From contig CAJHZI010000205.1 in assembly GCA_905160935.1 (NCBI GenBank), forward strand, positions 1,511,501-1,575,500: a stretch of DNA of 64,000 nucleotides. The letters run 5' to 3'. The stretch is from Enchytraeus crypticus (lineage: Eukaryota > Annelida > Clitellata > Enchytraeida > Enchytraeidae). The notes beneath the pieces are model-generated. The model saw only the letters and a program-made list of their open reading frames with translations, did no database searches and was not told the DNA's origin. Position numbers and translations under genes: made by a program. Every line of letters begins with the position of its first letter. Within the stretch, counting starts at the first letter, position 1. Of the stretch, positions 54,011 to 64,000 are shown in pieces.

Positions 54011-54479
54011 CCTTGTCTCTTTTAATAAATATGTATAATAAATATAAAAGTAGGTCTTGAATATATGTCAGAAATATTCATCAAATTTTAAATTGTAATA
54101 TATGTGTGTATTAAAAACATTTAGAGTTTTACAAAATATTAAAAATCTACCAGAGTATACATTTTATTAGTTAAAAGATGAACTGAAAGTAGATCTGTAC
54201 CCAAAAAGAGGGGGTATGAAAAGATATAAAAGAATTCTAAACAAGTGTGCTGATGATGAATATTCGATTGGGTTAAGTTAGAAACTACATCCGTTATTTG
54301 ATAAAAATATATTTCTTCTTTAGGCAGGTCTTATTTATTTTATGGATTCCCTGTTAGACTATATCTTATGACATAGGTAAAAAGCGACGAATAAAATTAC
54401 AATCAAAATTAATAACCGGATATATTGTCTTAATCTATTTAATTTTTATAATAATAATTTTATTTTAATATAACTTAAT

Positions 54480-55235
54480 TTTGCAGACGATATATCTTTA
54501 CTAGCAAACAGAAACTGCAAGAAATTAAATCAGCATTAGAAGAAGTTGGATTAATAATTAGCTCTGAAAAGACAAAAATCTTCACAACTATAGAGGTTGA
54601 CAAAAGAGTTGATCAAAGTGAGGTTGAAAGGGTAAATAAGTTCACGTATCTAGGCAGTACAATATCGCAAAATGGATCAAGTGAAAGAGATGTGGAGTGT
54701 AAAATAGGTAAAGCATATGACGTATTCCAAAAGCTCCAATATATTTGGAAGAGTAATAAAATTGAGGAGCAATTAAAGATAAAAATATATTCAACAATTA
54801 TCCAACCAGTTTTAATGTATGCATGTGAAACCTGGGAAAGTACTAGTAAAATAAGGCACATATTAAACTGTTTTCAACAAAGAAAGAAGATGAAGAAAGA
54901 AGAATGTCTTAGAAGAATTTTTAATATCCACAGTTGGGACCGCGTCAAAAATGAATCAGTACTCGAAAGGAGTGGACAAAGAAAATTAGATGAAATAGTT
55001 TCTGAGAGAAGGTTGATGTTTTTAGGTCATTTACTGAGAATGTCTGAGGATAGATACGCAAAGACTGCAGTTAACTGGATGCAAACTCAAGGAAAAAAAG
55101 GAAAAGAGGAACACCTTGATCCGTACTTTGCTAAGTACGATCAACAAAGATTTGAGAGCATTAAACATTTTATGGGATAGACGATGTGAAGATTGCAGAT
55201 GATAGAAACGAATGGAGCACAAAAATGAATCAAAT
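54480..55235 (+). pseudogene. LINE (family D) RT end and C-terminal domain
   Basis: Begins within motif C (ADDISLLANRN), then SEKTKIFTTIEVDKR, FTYLGSTISQNGSSERDVEC, IYSTIIQPVLMYACETWEST, LGHLLRMSEDRYAKTAVNW and, after frame changes near 55110 and 55180, sequence matching the 45985 copy. The open frame 54692-55180 is 162 codons. 5'-truncated at the RT active site. Confidence 0.8.
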
Positions 55236-56629
55236 GGCAAAAAATCAATGAAACCAAAGTTTAAAGTTGGATATAAAGTAAGAATCAGTCGGATAAATGG
55301 AAATCTCTTCGAGATCTTCTCTATCTTTTCTTCGAAGACCTAAAGATCTTCGAGAAAGGATATTTGTCTAATTAGTCTGAGGCTATATATGTTATACATT
55401 AAGTAAAGCAAACAAATCCTGTAACTTAAACATGTTACGAATATTTTAAAAGATACAAGGGATGAAGTATTAGAGGGCACTTTTTAGCAAGAATTACAAA
55501 AAAGCTAATATAAAAACTCACCGAACTGAGATAATTCTAAGAAAAAATTAAAGGCGTAGAACACGCTTTAGTTGAATGCATGGGTATAGCGCTAAATTCA
55601 ATGAATACCGGTTCAAAACTTATAAAGAACTGATTAATTTAATCTTGGTTCAAAATTTTTATAGGACTAATGTACATGCATCGAGGTTTAATGTCTATAG
55701 GCCTAATGTATGTTTCTAGGTTTATATATAAATTTAAAATGAATAATAAATTGATTTTTAGTCTTAAAAAATAAATTATTTCTAATTAGGGATTGTACCA
55801 AATTGTAATAGTAAACATATGAGCTTTAAAACGGTACCACAATGTTTCACATTCGGTTGCTCTTAGTAGTATGCTAAGGAGGCTTTAGAATACTAATATG
55901 AAAATGTCGCATTGGTATCCTAATCCTGCAGTAATATGCTATTTGCTCCATTAAATATAAGCAATGTCTTTGTCATGTAAAATAATCATGTTCATACTTA
56001 CATTATGTGTTCAGACTTAAAGAGTATTATGACAATATCTTTTCGAAGATCATTCACACAACTTACAAGGAAGTAATTATGTGGTATCAAAATTATTTTG
56101 TTTTCTGGCATTTGAGTATTTTATATAAATGCAATAGATATAATTTTTTGAAAAAACTAGTAAAGGATGGTATAATAATTAAAGGATTTATCATCCAGAA
56201 TATTTATAATTTGAAAATTTACAAAGGGAATATAATATTTAAATTGTTGATTCTGTTGCTAAAATACGATTAAAAATTTGGATCTACGTTGAAAAAATGC
56301 TACATATAGAATATTTTAATGAATAATTACGTTGATTCATGTGTTGTTTGTCACTTGGAAATGATTAGGTTTGCTCTGCTTAACTGTACCAGTAGGCCTA
56401 TGTGTAAATTATTAGGCTTGCATTGCTTAACTGTACAGTGTACATGTATGCTAAGTGTTATCTCTTTTCTTATAGTTTATTTTGTTATTAATTTAAACTT
56501 TTTTGTTCCTTTGAATCTACCTGGTGTTGGTGAAATAAAGTCTATAATAATATCCAAAAAATAAGAAAAGAAATAATAATAGCAAAACCAAACACAAATA
56601 ACACAAAAAACCCGCAAATGATATTTTAC
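55236..56629. other. No gene recognised
   Basis: Very AT-rich. 55305-55370 has a short inverted pair (TCTCTTCGAGATCTTC / GAAGACCTAAAGATCTTCGA). No coding family. Confidence 0.5.
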
Positions 56630-56750
56630 TAAGCATATGGCAAAAGAACTGTGGTAAGATCTAAAGGAAGGTGGAAAGGCTGACTAGAAGAAGATCTGAA
56701 GGCTGCTGGAATTAGTATTCATGTAAATAGGTAAATAGAATTTATATACA
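56630..56750 (+). pseudogene. LINE (family C) short fragment
   Basis: GGCAAAAGAACTGTGGTAAG, GAAGGTGGAAAGGC and GATCTGAAGGCTGCTGGAAT correspond to the GKRTVG-R-P...LKAAG block of 40784-40870. Confidence 0.65.
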
Positions 56751-57103
56751 TAGATATGGTATATCTATGAATATAATACCTAGTAGGCTTATAGGGATGT
56801 TACGCACAACTCGTTTAATAAGCATTACTGAAGCCAATCATTGGACTAAATATTGTACAATCAGACTAACCGAGGTGGTATTCGCTTGTATTTCCACAGG
56901 ATTTGTGACGCGTGTACAGTTCAGAAGGTATTTGCAAGCATGTGCGAATGTGTGGCTGTTGATTGAATCCTCAGGTCGAGCGTAGAGATCAAGACCAAAC
57001 TGACCGGCAAACGGAAGAACAGCTCTAACAGTCACTACCCCGCTGTGTACACTGTGTTTAATAAACCTGAACAAACATACTCAGTATTGTAATTTCGATT
57101 AGG

Positions 57104-57105
<2 letters not shown>

Positions 57106-57178
<73 letters not shown>
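57106..57178. repeat. (TA)n microsatellite
   Basis: About 36 TA units, directly abutting the MITE at 57181. Confidence 0.95.
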
Positions 57179-57180
<2 letters not shown>

Positions 57181-57181
<1 letters not shown>

Positions 57182-57918
57182 TGGGGCAAAAAAAATCCCC
57201 TAGCGAAATCTCAATAACTTCAAGAAACCTCAAAATATCTTTACTAAATTTTCGAAGCTTCTAGGGGAGGAATTTCTGCATATTATCTGCAAATTTGGTG
57301 AAAATATTTTGAGTAATAACAAAATTACAGCTTTTCTACGAAAAAAGTTGCAAAAATCAATTTAACAAGGCTTTTTTTACCAAAAGTCATAAAAGTTATA
57401 ACTTCGACAAAACTCAAATTAATTTAACAAAATTTGTGGAGCTTCTAGAGGAGGAATTTACGCATATATCCTGCAAATTTGGTGAAAATGTATTCAGAAA
57501 TAACAAAAATAAAACGTTTCTCGGGAAAAGTGTTAACATCAGTTTTAACAAGGCTTATTTAAACAAAACTACAGGAAATTTTCCTCAAAATTTAGAAACA
57601 ATTTTAACAGAAGAACGACTTTTAAGCATCTTTTATTGAAGCAGTTAACAAGGTAGTGTAAGCTTATACTCCACCACTTAAGTAAACGGCCCTTTTCAGT
57701 GTCGTTATTATCTTTAAAAGGAACGAACGACATTTCGAAAAGCCTTGTTGAAATTAATTTTTGCACTTTTATCGTTGAAATGCAGTAATTTCGTAACTGT
57801 TGAAAATATTTTCATCAAATTTGCAGTGTGTACGCAGAAATTCCTCCCCTAGAAGCCCTGAAAATTTAGTAAAGATATATTTAGTTTTCTTGAAGTTATG
57901 GAAATTTCGCTAGGGGAT
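57181..57918. mobile_element. Tc1/mariner-like MITE with long inverted repeats
   Basis: The ends CTGGGGCAAAAAAAATCCCC and (reversed) CTGGGGCAAAAGAAATCCCC are inverted copies, and the similarity continues for ~250 bp inward (CTTCTAGGGGAGGAATTTCT, TGCAAATTTGRTGAAAATAT). Both sides abut TACA/TGTACA within TA/CA arrays, consistent with a TA target duplication. 738 bp, no transposase. Confidence 0.85.
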
Positions 57919-57935
57919 TTCTTTTGCCCCAGCCT

Positions 57936-57999
<64 letters not shown>

Positions 58000-58084
58000 C
58001 TGTATGTATATATATGTATATATATGTATGTATATATATGTATATATATATGTATATATATCTGTATGTATATATATGTATATA

Positions 58085-58134
<50 letters not shown>

Positions 58135-58152
58135 GTGTGTGTGTGTGTGTGT

Positions 58153-58205
<53 letters not shown>
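57936..58205. repeat. Compound (AC)n-(TA)n-(TG)n microsatellite
   Basis: (AC)15, then TATATG/TATATC mixed units, then (TG)n and (TA)n. Overlapping open frames ([18 protein letters not shown]) are artefacts. Confidence 0.95.
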
Positions 58206-58206
<1 letters not shown>

Positions 58207-58229
58207 ATACTATATATAAATATATATAT

Positions 58230-58760
58230 GCCACGCCGCTGCTGTTTAACATTTACGCTGAGGCAATGATGGAGGAAGCCATGGATGACATGGAAGAAGG
58301 AATAAAAGTAGGAGGGAAATTGTTACAAGATGTACGACTTGCAGATGACCAAGGAATGGTAGCGGGTAGTGAGATTGGACTGCAGAAGATAATGGATAGG
58401 CTGAACGATACGGCATTGAGATATGGTATGAAGATTAAAAAAGACCAAGGTTATGAGAGTGTCCAATAATAAAGGTGAAGTTTATATCACCATAAATGTT
58501 AGGAAATTAGAACAGGTAAGGAATTTCAAATATTTGGGTCATACTATAACCGATGACGGGAAATGCGAGACTGAAGTATGCAGTAGGATTGCACAAGCAA
58601 AAGAGGCCTTTGATAATAGAAAAGAACTATTAACAAAAACTTTGAAGAAAGATACTAAGATAATTTAAAGATAGTGAAAATTTGGTTTGGACCACGCTAT
58701 TGTATGGTTGTGAAACATGGACCTTAAGGTAGGAAGATATTAGGAGACTGGAAAAGAAGA
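58230..58760 (+). pseudogene. LINE (family B) RT end and C-terminal fragment
   Basis: [40 protein letters not shown] (motif C with D-D intact, Phe-to-Leu before it), then, after a shift near 58440, VRKLEQVRNFKYLGHTITDD and GKCETEVCSRIAQAKEAFDN. It stops matching at ~58755 in the KLE-ALE region. It begins directly at a microsatellite. Confidence 0.85.
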
Positions 58761-58834
58761 GAATAAACGAAGAAGAGGACGCCGCTGCAGTGGTTGCGGT
58801 GATAGCAGTTGTACCCAGACATGCAATACATGCA

Positions 58835-59203
58835 TTAAAAATTCAATAACTTTGTCAATAAAGAACATATCAGCACGTATTTTACGTCGTTTAAAAAAAA
58901 GATTGCTCTTTAAAATAGCATTAGCAGAAATTTTATATTGCGTGTTAGCTAGTATTTTTATAGAGATAATCTACGCTAAATGTAACACGCCCGTAATCCT
59001 GTATTGGAAATTTCTTATCTGACCCCAATCCTATTCGCGAAACTATAACTTTCACGTCAATGAAGATATTCAAACGAAATTTCTCTCTGCTTTGTAGAAT
59101 TGGATGCTGGTCAAATGCTGTAAATTTCAAGAACATCGGTCAACTTCGTACGACTTTATTGTTAAAACAATTTGGGGTATCAGTTATAAAAACACAGTGT
59201 ATA
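58835..59203 (-). mobile_element. Inverted-repeat pair, left member (MITE-like)
   Basis: Ends AAAACACAGTGTA against a TA array. Its complement is at 60735-61105. Shared blocks: CAGCACGTATTTTACGT, GGTCAGATAAG (reversed), GGGGTATCAGTTA. Confidence 0.75.
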
Positions 59204-59274
59204 CATATATATATATATATACTGATATATCGACGCATGAGGTATTAAACTGATTGTTCTGCTCGGATAACAGA

Positions 59275-59900
59275 ACTATCAGTTTCATAAGAGAAGCAAT
59301 AGGGGTTCTTTAGGAAAAAAGAAAAGAGGATTAGATTATGCTTTGTGGACTTTGAGAAGGCCTTTGATAGGATTGATTGGATAACGATGATGAATATCTG
59401 CTTAATATAATAACTGTTACAAGATGTAAGATTTGCAGATGACCAAGGAATGGTAGCGGGCAGCGTGACTGGACTGTATGTTTAGTCTGAATGATACGGC
59501 ATTGAAATAAGGCATGAAGATTAAAATTAAAAAAAGAGATGAGAGTGACCCATAATAAAGGGGAAGTTAACATCACAATAAATGTTACGAATTGGAATAG
59601 GTAAGGAGTTTCAAATAATTGGGTATAACCGATGATGGGAGTTGTGAGACCGAAATATACATAAGGATTGCAAAAGCAAAAGAGGTCATCGGTAATCGGA
59701 AAGAACTTTTAACAAAAAGTCTAAAGAAAGACACACAGATAAAGATAATGAAAACCTTGGTTTGTTTGAAACACGCTATTAACAATTCTAAAGAAAGACA
59801 CAAAGGTAAAGATAGTGGAAGCCTTGGTTTGGATCACTTTATTAAAATGTCAAAGAAGAACACTAGATAAAGATAGCGAAAACCTTGGTTTGGACCACGC
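59275..59900 (+). pseudogene. LINE (family B), heavily rearranged copy, first part
   Basis: VDFEKAFDRIDWITMMN (motif A) is followed after a deletion by FADDQGMVAGS (motif C). From 59715 to 59895 a ~65-bp segment (AAAGAAAGACACACAGATAA... to ...ACCTTGGTTTG) is present three times in tandem with divergence. A SINE (59925-60052) then interrupts it before the copy continues at 60053. Confidence 0.8.
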
Positions 59901-59924
59901 TAGTATACGGATAAAAGCTGGTAG

Positions 59925-60052
59925 AGCTAGTGTTAACGTCAGTTTCCTCACTCGAAAGCGATGTCAGTGACGGGCGAGCCCAGGATTTGAACCACGCACA
60001 TATTGATCCGCGGTCGAATATCTTACCGACATCGCAACCGGCTCCATCCGGT
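59925..60052 (-). repeat. tRNA-derived SINE (family 1) inside LINE B
   Basis: GTTAACGTCAGTTTCCTCAC, GACGGGCGAGCCCAGGATTT, GATCCGCGGTCGAATATCTT and ACCGGCTCCATCC. It separates GCTAGTATACGG from GGTTGTGAAACATTGACC of the LINE. Confidence 0.85.
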
Positions 60053-60245
60053 TGTGAAACATTGACCTTAAGGAAGGAAGATATCAGGAAACTAGAGGCA
60101 TTGGAAGTCTGGATATGGAGAAGAATGTTAAAGGATCTTCCTCGTTTGTAACCTTTGGAGCCCAGCTCCAAAGGTTACAAACGAGGGAGTTCTGGAGAGA
60201 GTTGGTACAAAGAGACAGTTGATAAGTGCTCTTCTTCCTGTTTCT
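60053..60245 (+). pseudogene. LINE (family B) continuation with inverted duplication
   Basis: GGTTGTGAAACATTGACCTT... to GTTGATAAGTG. A 21-bp inverted duplication (60140-60186) replaces the ISWT-coding region. Confidence 0.8.
60140..60186. repeat. Perfect 21-bp inverted duplication
   Basis: CCTCGTTTGTAACCTTTGGAG (in two parts: CCTCGTTTGT AACCTTTGGAG) and its exact complement flank CCCAG. The right arm is the sense LINE B sequence; the left arm is the inverted copy. Confidence 0.9.
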
Positions 60246-60257
60246 TAAAATAGGAAG

Positions 60258-60668
<411 letters not shown>

Positions 60669-60734
60669 TATAAATATTGTATATATATACATATAATAGT
60701 GAATATGTATATTATATATATATACATGTATTTA

Positions 60735-61105
60735 CACTGTGTTTTTTTTAACTGATACCCCTAATTATTTTTACAATAAAGTCATAAGAACTGGATCGAT
60801 GATCTTGAAAGTTACAGTATTTGGCCAGCAGCCAATTCCACCAAACACTGAGAAATTTCATAGGAATATCATTAATAACGTGAAAGTTATAGTTTTGCGA
60901 ATAGGAGTGGGGTCAGATAAGTAATTTCCAGTACAGAATTACGGGCATGTTACATGCAGCGTAAAATTATCTCCATAAGAATATTAGCGAACAGATAAAA
61001 TAAAATTTCAGCTAATGTTGTATTGAAGAGCATACAATTCTTTTCAAAAACAACGTAAAATACGTGCTGATATGTTATTAATTGATAAAATTATTGAACT
61101 TCTAA
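60735..61105 (+). mobile_element. Inverted-repeat pair, right member (MITE-like)
   Basis: Begins TACACTGTGTTTTTTTTAAC after a TA tract and is the complement of 58835-59203, with ~75% identity. Both members end at TA-rich sequence. Confidence 0.75.
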
Positions 61106-61195
61106 TGCAAGCATTTCTTTATTATGGTCCATGGGACAACGTGTGCCAGGCGTAGCTCAGCTTCCGTGAGACGATGAGAGTGCAGTATTACTGAA

Positions 61196-61197
<2 letters not shown>

Positions 61198-61294
<97 letters not shown>

Positions 61295-61295
61295 G

Positions 61296-61335
<40 letters not shown>
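61198..61335. repeat. (TA)n-(CA)n microsatellites
   Basis: TA and CA arrays with a GTCGACCC interruption at 61291-61298. Confidence 0.95.
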
Positions 61336-61339
<4 letters not shown>

Positions 61340-61539
61340 TGCAAGTTAAACAGTTCATTAGTTATTGCCTAAGTATTACTAAATATTCACAATGATATGA
61401 TCTTTAGTCAAATTTCTAATGGATAATTTTGAAGGAGCAATGAAAGAAAAAAATACGAATAAAGAATATATTTGTTATTCGATCTAGACGGCAGTAGTGT
61501 GTGCAATCGGCCGGATAGCGATGCCTGATCAGATTTTTC

Positions 61540-61620
61540 AGTGCCCATCTATCTAGTACTAGATGTTTTTAGTGCCCATATCTACAGTAGTATACATTAT
61601 CTAGTACTAGATAATGTGAA
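61540..61620. repeat. Two TAGTACTA-centred palindromes
   Basis: ATCTAGTACTAGAT at 61551-61564 and CATTATCTAGTACTAGATAATG (11-bp arms CATTATCTAGT / ACTAGATAATG) at 61597-61618. AGTGCCCATATCTA is also repeated between them. Confidence 0.7.
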
Positions 61621-61654
61621 TACTAACCTGAGTACTAGTGCATACGCGGTGATA

Positions 61655-61830
61655 ACCGTATTTAGTCCGGTAGCTTGCCAACAAACCACCGGACTTAGCC
61701 AGTGGCTTGTTGGCATGGTGTTCAACAAGTACGACCAGGATCGAAAAATCCACGGTTCAAATCTAGGAATCTCCACGTCACACACATTCTATTCCGGCAG
61801 GAAACTGGCGTTAAACTTGGTTTTATCTCT
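61655..61830 (+). repeat. tRNA-like SINE, diverged family-1 relative
   Basis: GCCAGTGGCTTGTTGGCATG (A-box region), ACGGTTCAAATCTAGG (B box) and CGGCAGGAAACTGGCGTTAA (3' module). Confidence 0.6.
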
Positions 61831-61867
61831 TAGGAGTAAATTGCTATAAAATAACGGACTTTTAGTT

Positions 61868-62165
61868 TAAAACTCTCTCCAGAAAGTCCTGCAGAGAGTT
61901 GGCACAGATAGACAGTTGATAAATGTATTAAGAAATAGGAAGAAGAGATGGATAGGACACATTTTAAGGGGGGAAGGTCTATTAAAAGAGGTCATAGAAG
62001 GTAGAATGGAAGGAAAAAGAGGCAAGTGCAGCCCGAGATTAAATATGTTAGATGATTTAAAGACCCACTCATATGTGGAAATGAAGAGGAAGGCGGAAGA
62101 CAGAGAAGAGTGGAGGCGTTATGTACCATGCACCTGCCAGTAGGCAGTGCACTAAGAGAGAGTTT
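61868..62165 (+). pseudogene. LINE (family B) 3' end
   Basis: CAGAGAGTTGGCACAGATAG..., an open frame RKKRWIGHILRGEGLLKEVI, EGRMEGKRGKCSPRLNML, DREEWRRYVPC, stop, CAGTGCACTAAGAGAGAG. Close to the 13025 copy. It is truncated to the last ~290 bp. Confidence 0.85.
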
Positions 62166-62487
62166 AAAAAGAGGTTAGTGGTGAAGGTTTTATTTGCTTT
62201 TGTCCGATATTTAGATGATGTCGAGATTATTGACATACCGATATATTTTCTAAATCTTTTGGCAAGCAATTTTAAATTAAGATCCTTTTAGATTCTACTG
62301 TTATTGCCCTATAACTGAGAGAAATCAAATTTTTTTCTGAGGGCTCTGCACTAGCTACACTCATTAATTGACCTACTCATTTTAGCGACACCAACCAACG
62401 ACAAACACACAGCTGGACGGGGTGTAGAAGGTAGATATAGTTGGAATAGTTTAAATATTCAGTTGAGTTCATAGGTGTTGTATACAT
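62166..62487. other. No gene recognised
   Basis: AT-rich; nothing supportable. Confidence 0.5.
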
Positions 62488-62705
62488 TAGAGATGGGAAT
62501 TTTATGAATTTCCATAGTTCGGGTTCGGTTCGGTGAAAATGAAATTTCGGTTTGGTTCGGGTTCGGTTAGCAGTTGACAATTTGAGAGTTCGGTTCGGTT
62601 CGGTTTGTTGAAAATGAAAGTTCGGTTCGGTTCGGGTTCGGTTAGAACAAGAGTTCGGGTTCGGTTCGGGTTCGGCTTGCATTCCACCTCACAAGAGTTC
62701 GATTC
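62488..62705. repeat. GGTTCG minisatellite beginning TAGAGATGGGAA
   Basis: About 20 degenerate GTTCGGTTCGG units with GTGAAAATGAAA spacers. Counterpart of 43555-43744, with the end sequence in the opposite orientation. Confidence 0.8.
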
Positions 62706-63515
62706 GAGTTCGAAATGGTTTGGTTTGGATAATGTTGTAATTTTTTAATATTGCTTATAATAATCAAGGTTATAATAAACACGTTTAAAATGGTTTATGT
62801 TAAATGTGCTTAAAGAAATACATGAAGTCATAATAACTGCCACATTTTACCCTGTGTAAAAATATGACAATGAAAAAAGAAGGGTAGTCTTTATTCATGT
62901 GCATTTCTTAAAATAGTCTAAGTTAATCGCTAAAGGTTCATAAAATACATATTCAGCTTTCTTATTGTATCTGAAATATTCTCTATTTTAACCAGCAAAA
63001 AAATTCGTAATCAATTGAAAAAAAAATTTTGTCATTATGCCTAAACTTCTATAATGAAGCGGAATAGTCTTGGCTAAAATTTGATCCAATCTTTCAAAGA
63101 CAAAATGAAATTTATCAACATAAAAATGTGAAATAAGGACGATTTTGTAAACACATGTGTTACTCCCACAGAAATGTGATCAAAATATATACCATTTTCT
63201 ATCAATTGAACCAGTAATGAAATTCATAATTACCTTAAGGTTTAAAATTTGAAACTCTCAGGTTAATTACGAAATTAAGATAGTGAAGAAAACTTAATGC
63301 ATTACTATGGTGCAAAGTATTTGCTCTAGTTAGCCTAAGCATATTTTCTATAAAAAAATTTTAAATTTAGCTACGATAATATTAAGATATTAATATTATT
63401 TAGAGATAATATTATTCTAAAATTAGAACATTTCATAATTTGAATTTAATACAAATAGATTACCTAGATTGAGCCAAGCATTTTCAGATATGTATGGATT
63501 GGCACTCGGAATAGA
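62706..63515. other. No gene recognised
   Basis: Very AT-rich DNA with short duplicated AATATTA words. No coding or repeat match. Confidence 0.5.
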
Positions 63516-63519
63516 CTGT

Positions 63520-63655
63520 AATTATAGGCTGGAGCCAATGGCGATGTCGAAAAGATATTCGATCGTGGATCCTTATGTGCATGATTCAAATCCTGGGCTC
63601 GCCCATCACTGACATCGCTTTCGAGTAAGGAAACTAACGTTAACAGTAGCGTTAC
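63520..63655 (+). repeat. tRNA-derived SINE (family 1)
   Basis: GGCTGGAGCCAATGGCGATG, TCGAAAAGATATTCGATCG, GATTCAAATCCTGGGCTCGC, GACATCGCTTTCGAGTAAGG, then AACTAACGTTAAC. A plus-orientation copy, like 1003-1140. Confidence 0.85.
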
Positions 63656-63874
63656 TTTTTAATTGTGAAATTGAGGACAAGTACTTGGAAATTGAGTCCA
63701 TGTGTCCATGTCGAGTCCACTTAACATATCTTGCCAATCTACGGAAGAGCCTTTTTATTAGCTTAATTATAAATTTGAATGCAACATAGTGTATGGTGTC
63801 GAGACATAGATCTCGACTTTTGTCTTGGTTTCGACTCTATAAGAGAAATTTACAGATATATGATAATGAAACAG

Positions 63875-63921
63875 TACTAACCAGCAGCGCTGCTCTTAAT
63901 CTTGTAACTTCAGTGGTAATT
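63875..63921 (-). CDS. Weak candidate first coding exon
   Basis: The minus strand has ATG GAA ATT ACC ACT GAA GTT with a GTTAGT donor-like site after about 46 nt. It reads MEITTEVTRLRAALL, a coiled-coil-like start. The donor is non-optimal and there is no independent support. It is on the same strand as the 39563 exon. Confidence 0.2.
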
Positions 63922-64000
63922 TCCATGCAGGTATTTATCAAAATAATATTCCATATGAAATTGTGAATTGATTTGTTCAATAAGCAAACATTTGCACCAA

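Noticed and set aside
62377-62687. Protein rich in NRTEPNRT repeats on the minus strand
   Set aside because: This is the translation of the GGTTCG minisatellite in reverse. No start context, splice signals or non-repetitive coding part.

Overview
This window is a stretch of AT-rich, repeat-dense animal nuclear DNA, almost certainly from an invertebrate. No bacterial-style gene organisation is visible. The evidence for an animal is spliced-looking exons, one of them ending a protein with a KY/transglutaminase-type Ig-like domain, a Penelope-like retroelement with a GIY-YIG endonuclease, several LINE families, tRNA- and 5S-rRNA-derived SINEs, hAT and Tc1/mariner-type non-autonomous transposons, and Polinton/adintovirus-like DNA polymerase B fossils. 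The phylum cannot be settled from the sequence alone.

Host genes: the best case is a 537-nt terminal exon on the minus strand at 39027-39563 (branch-point-like TACTAAT, CAG acceptor, 178 codons, stop), clearly more GC-rich than its surroundings. A 51-nt internal exon is very plausible at 1640-1690 on the minus strand (CAG acceptor, GTAAGT donor, no stop). A weak first-exon candidate lies at 63875-63921, also minus. Everything else that looks like coding sequence is mobile-element debris with frameshifts and stops.

Layout: 1-7.3 kb holds SINEs, a foldback-rich MITE, pieces of two LINE families and a decayed Penelope GIY-YIG end. 7.56-10.67 kb is best read as one hAT-type element (near-perfect 8-bp target duplication) split by LINE insertions. 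11-18 kb has LINE 3' ends, a gypsy RNase H scrap and unrecognised coding remnants. 18.46-25.24 kb is the most interesting block: two ~0.7-0.9 kb inverted repeats enclose a DNA polymerase B fragment, a Penelope-like element, a 0.7-kb trinucleotide array, a tandem repeat and a second Penelope-type ORF. 26.9-27.7 kb is a well-bounded hAT element with a 41-bp perfect hairpin inside. 28.5-29.75 kb is a minus-strand polymerase B fossil that has lost its catalytic motif C. 30.5-33.5 kb is the most complete LINE, with endonuclease and RT domains but many disruptions. 36-38.7 kb shows nested LINE and SINE insertions. 42-53 kb holds more fragments, a ~170-200-bp satellite, SINEs and polymerase B/gypsy pieces. 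57-62 kb is microsatellites, MITEs and LINE family B 3' ends.

The features work together mainly as a history of nested insertion: SINEs sit in LINEs, LINEs sit in LINEs and hAT elements, and Penelope sits beside a Polinton-like polymerase. A ~45-bp module (GTTAACGTC...TTTCCTC...GATGTCAGGGACG) recurs at more than a dozen sites in otherwise different repeats, each time with a different simple-sequence tail.
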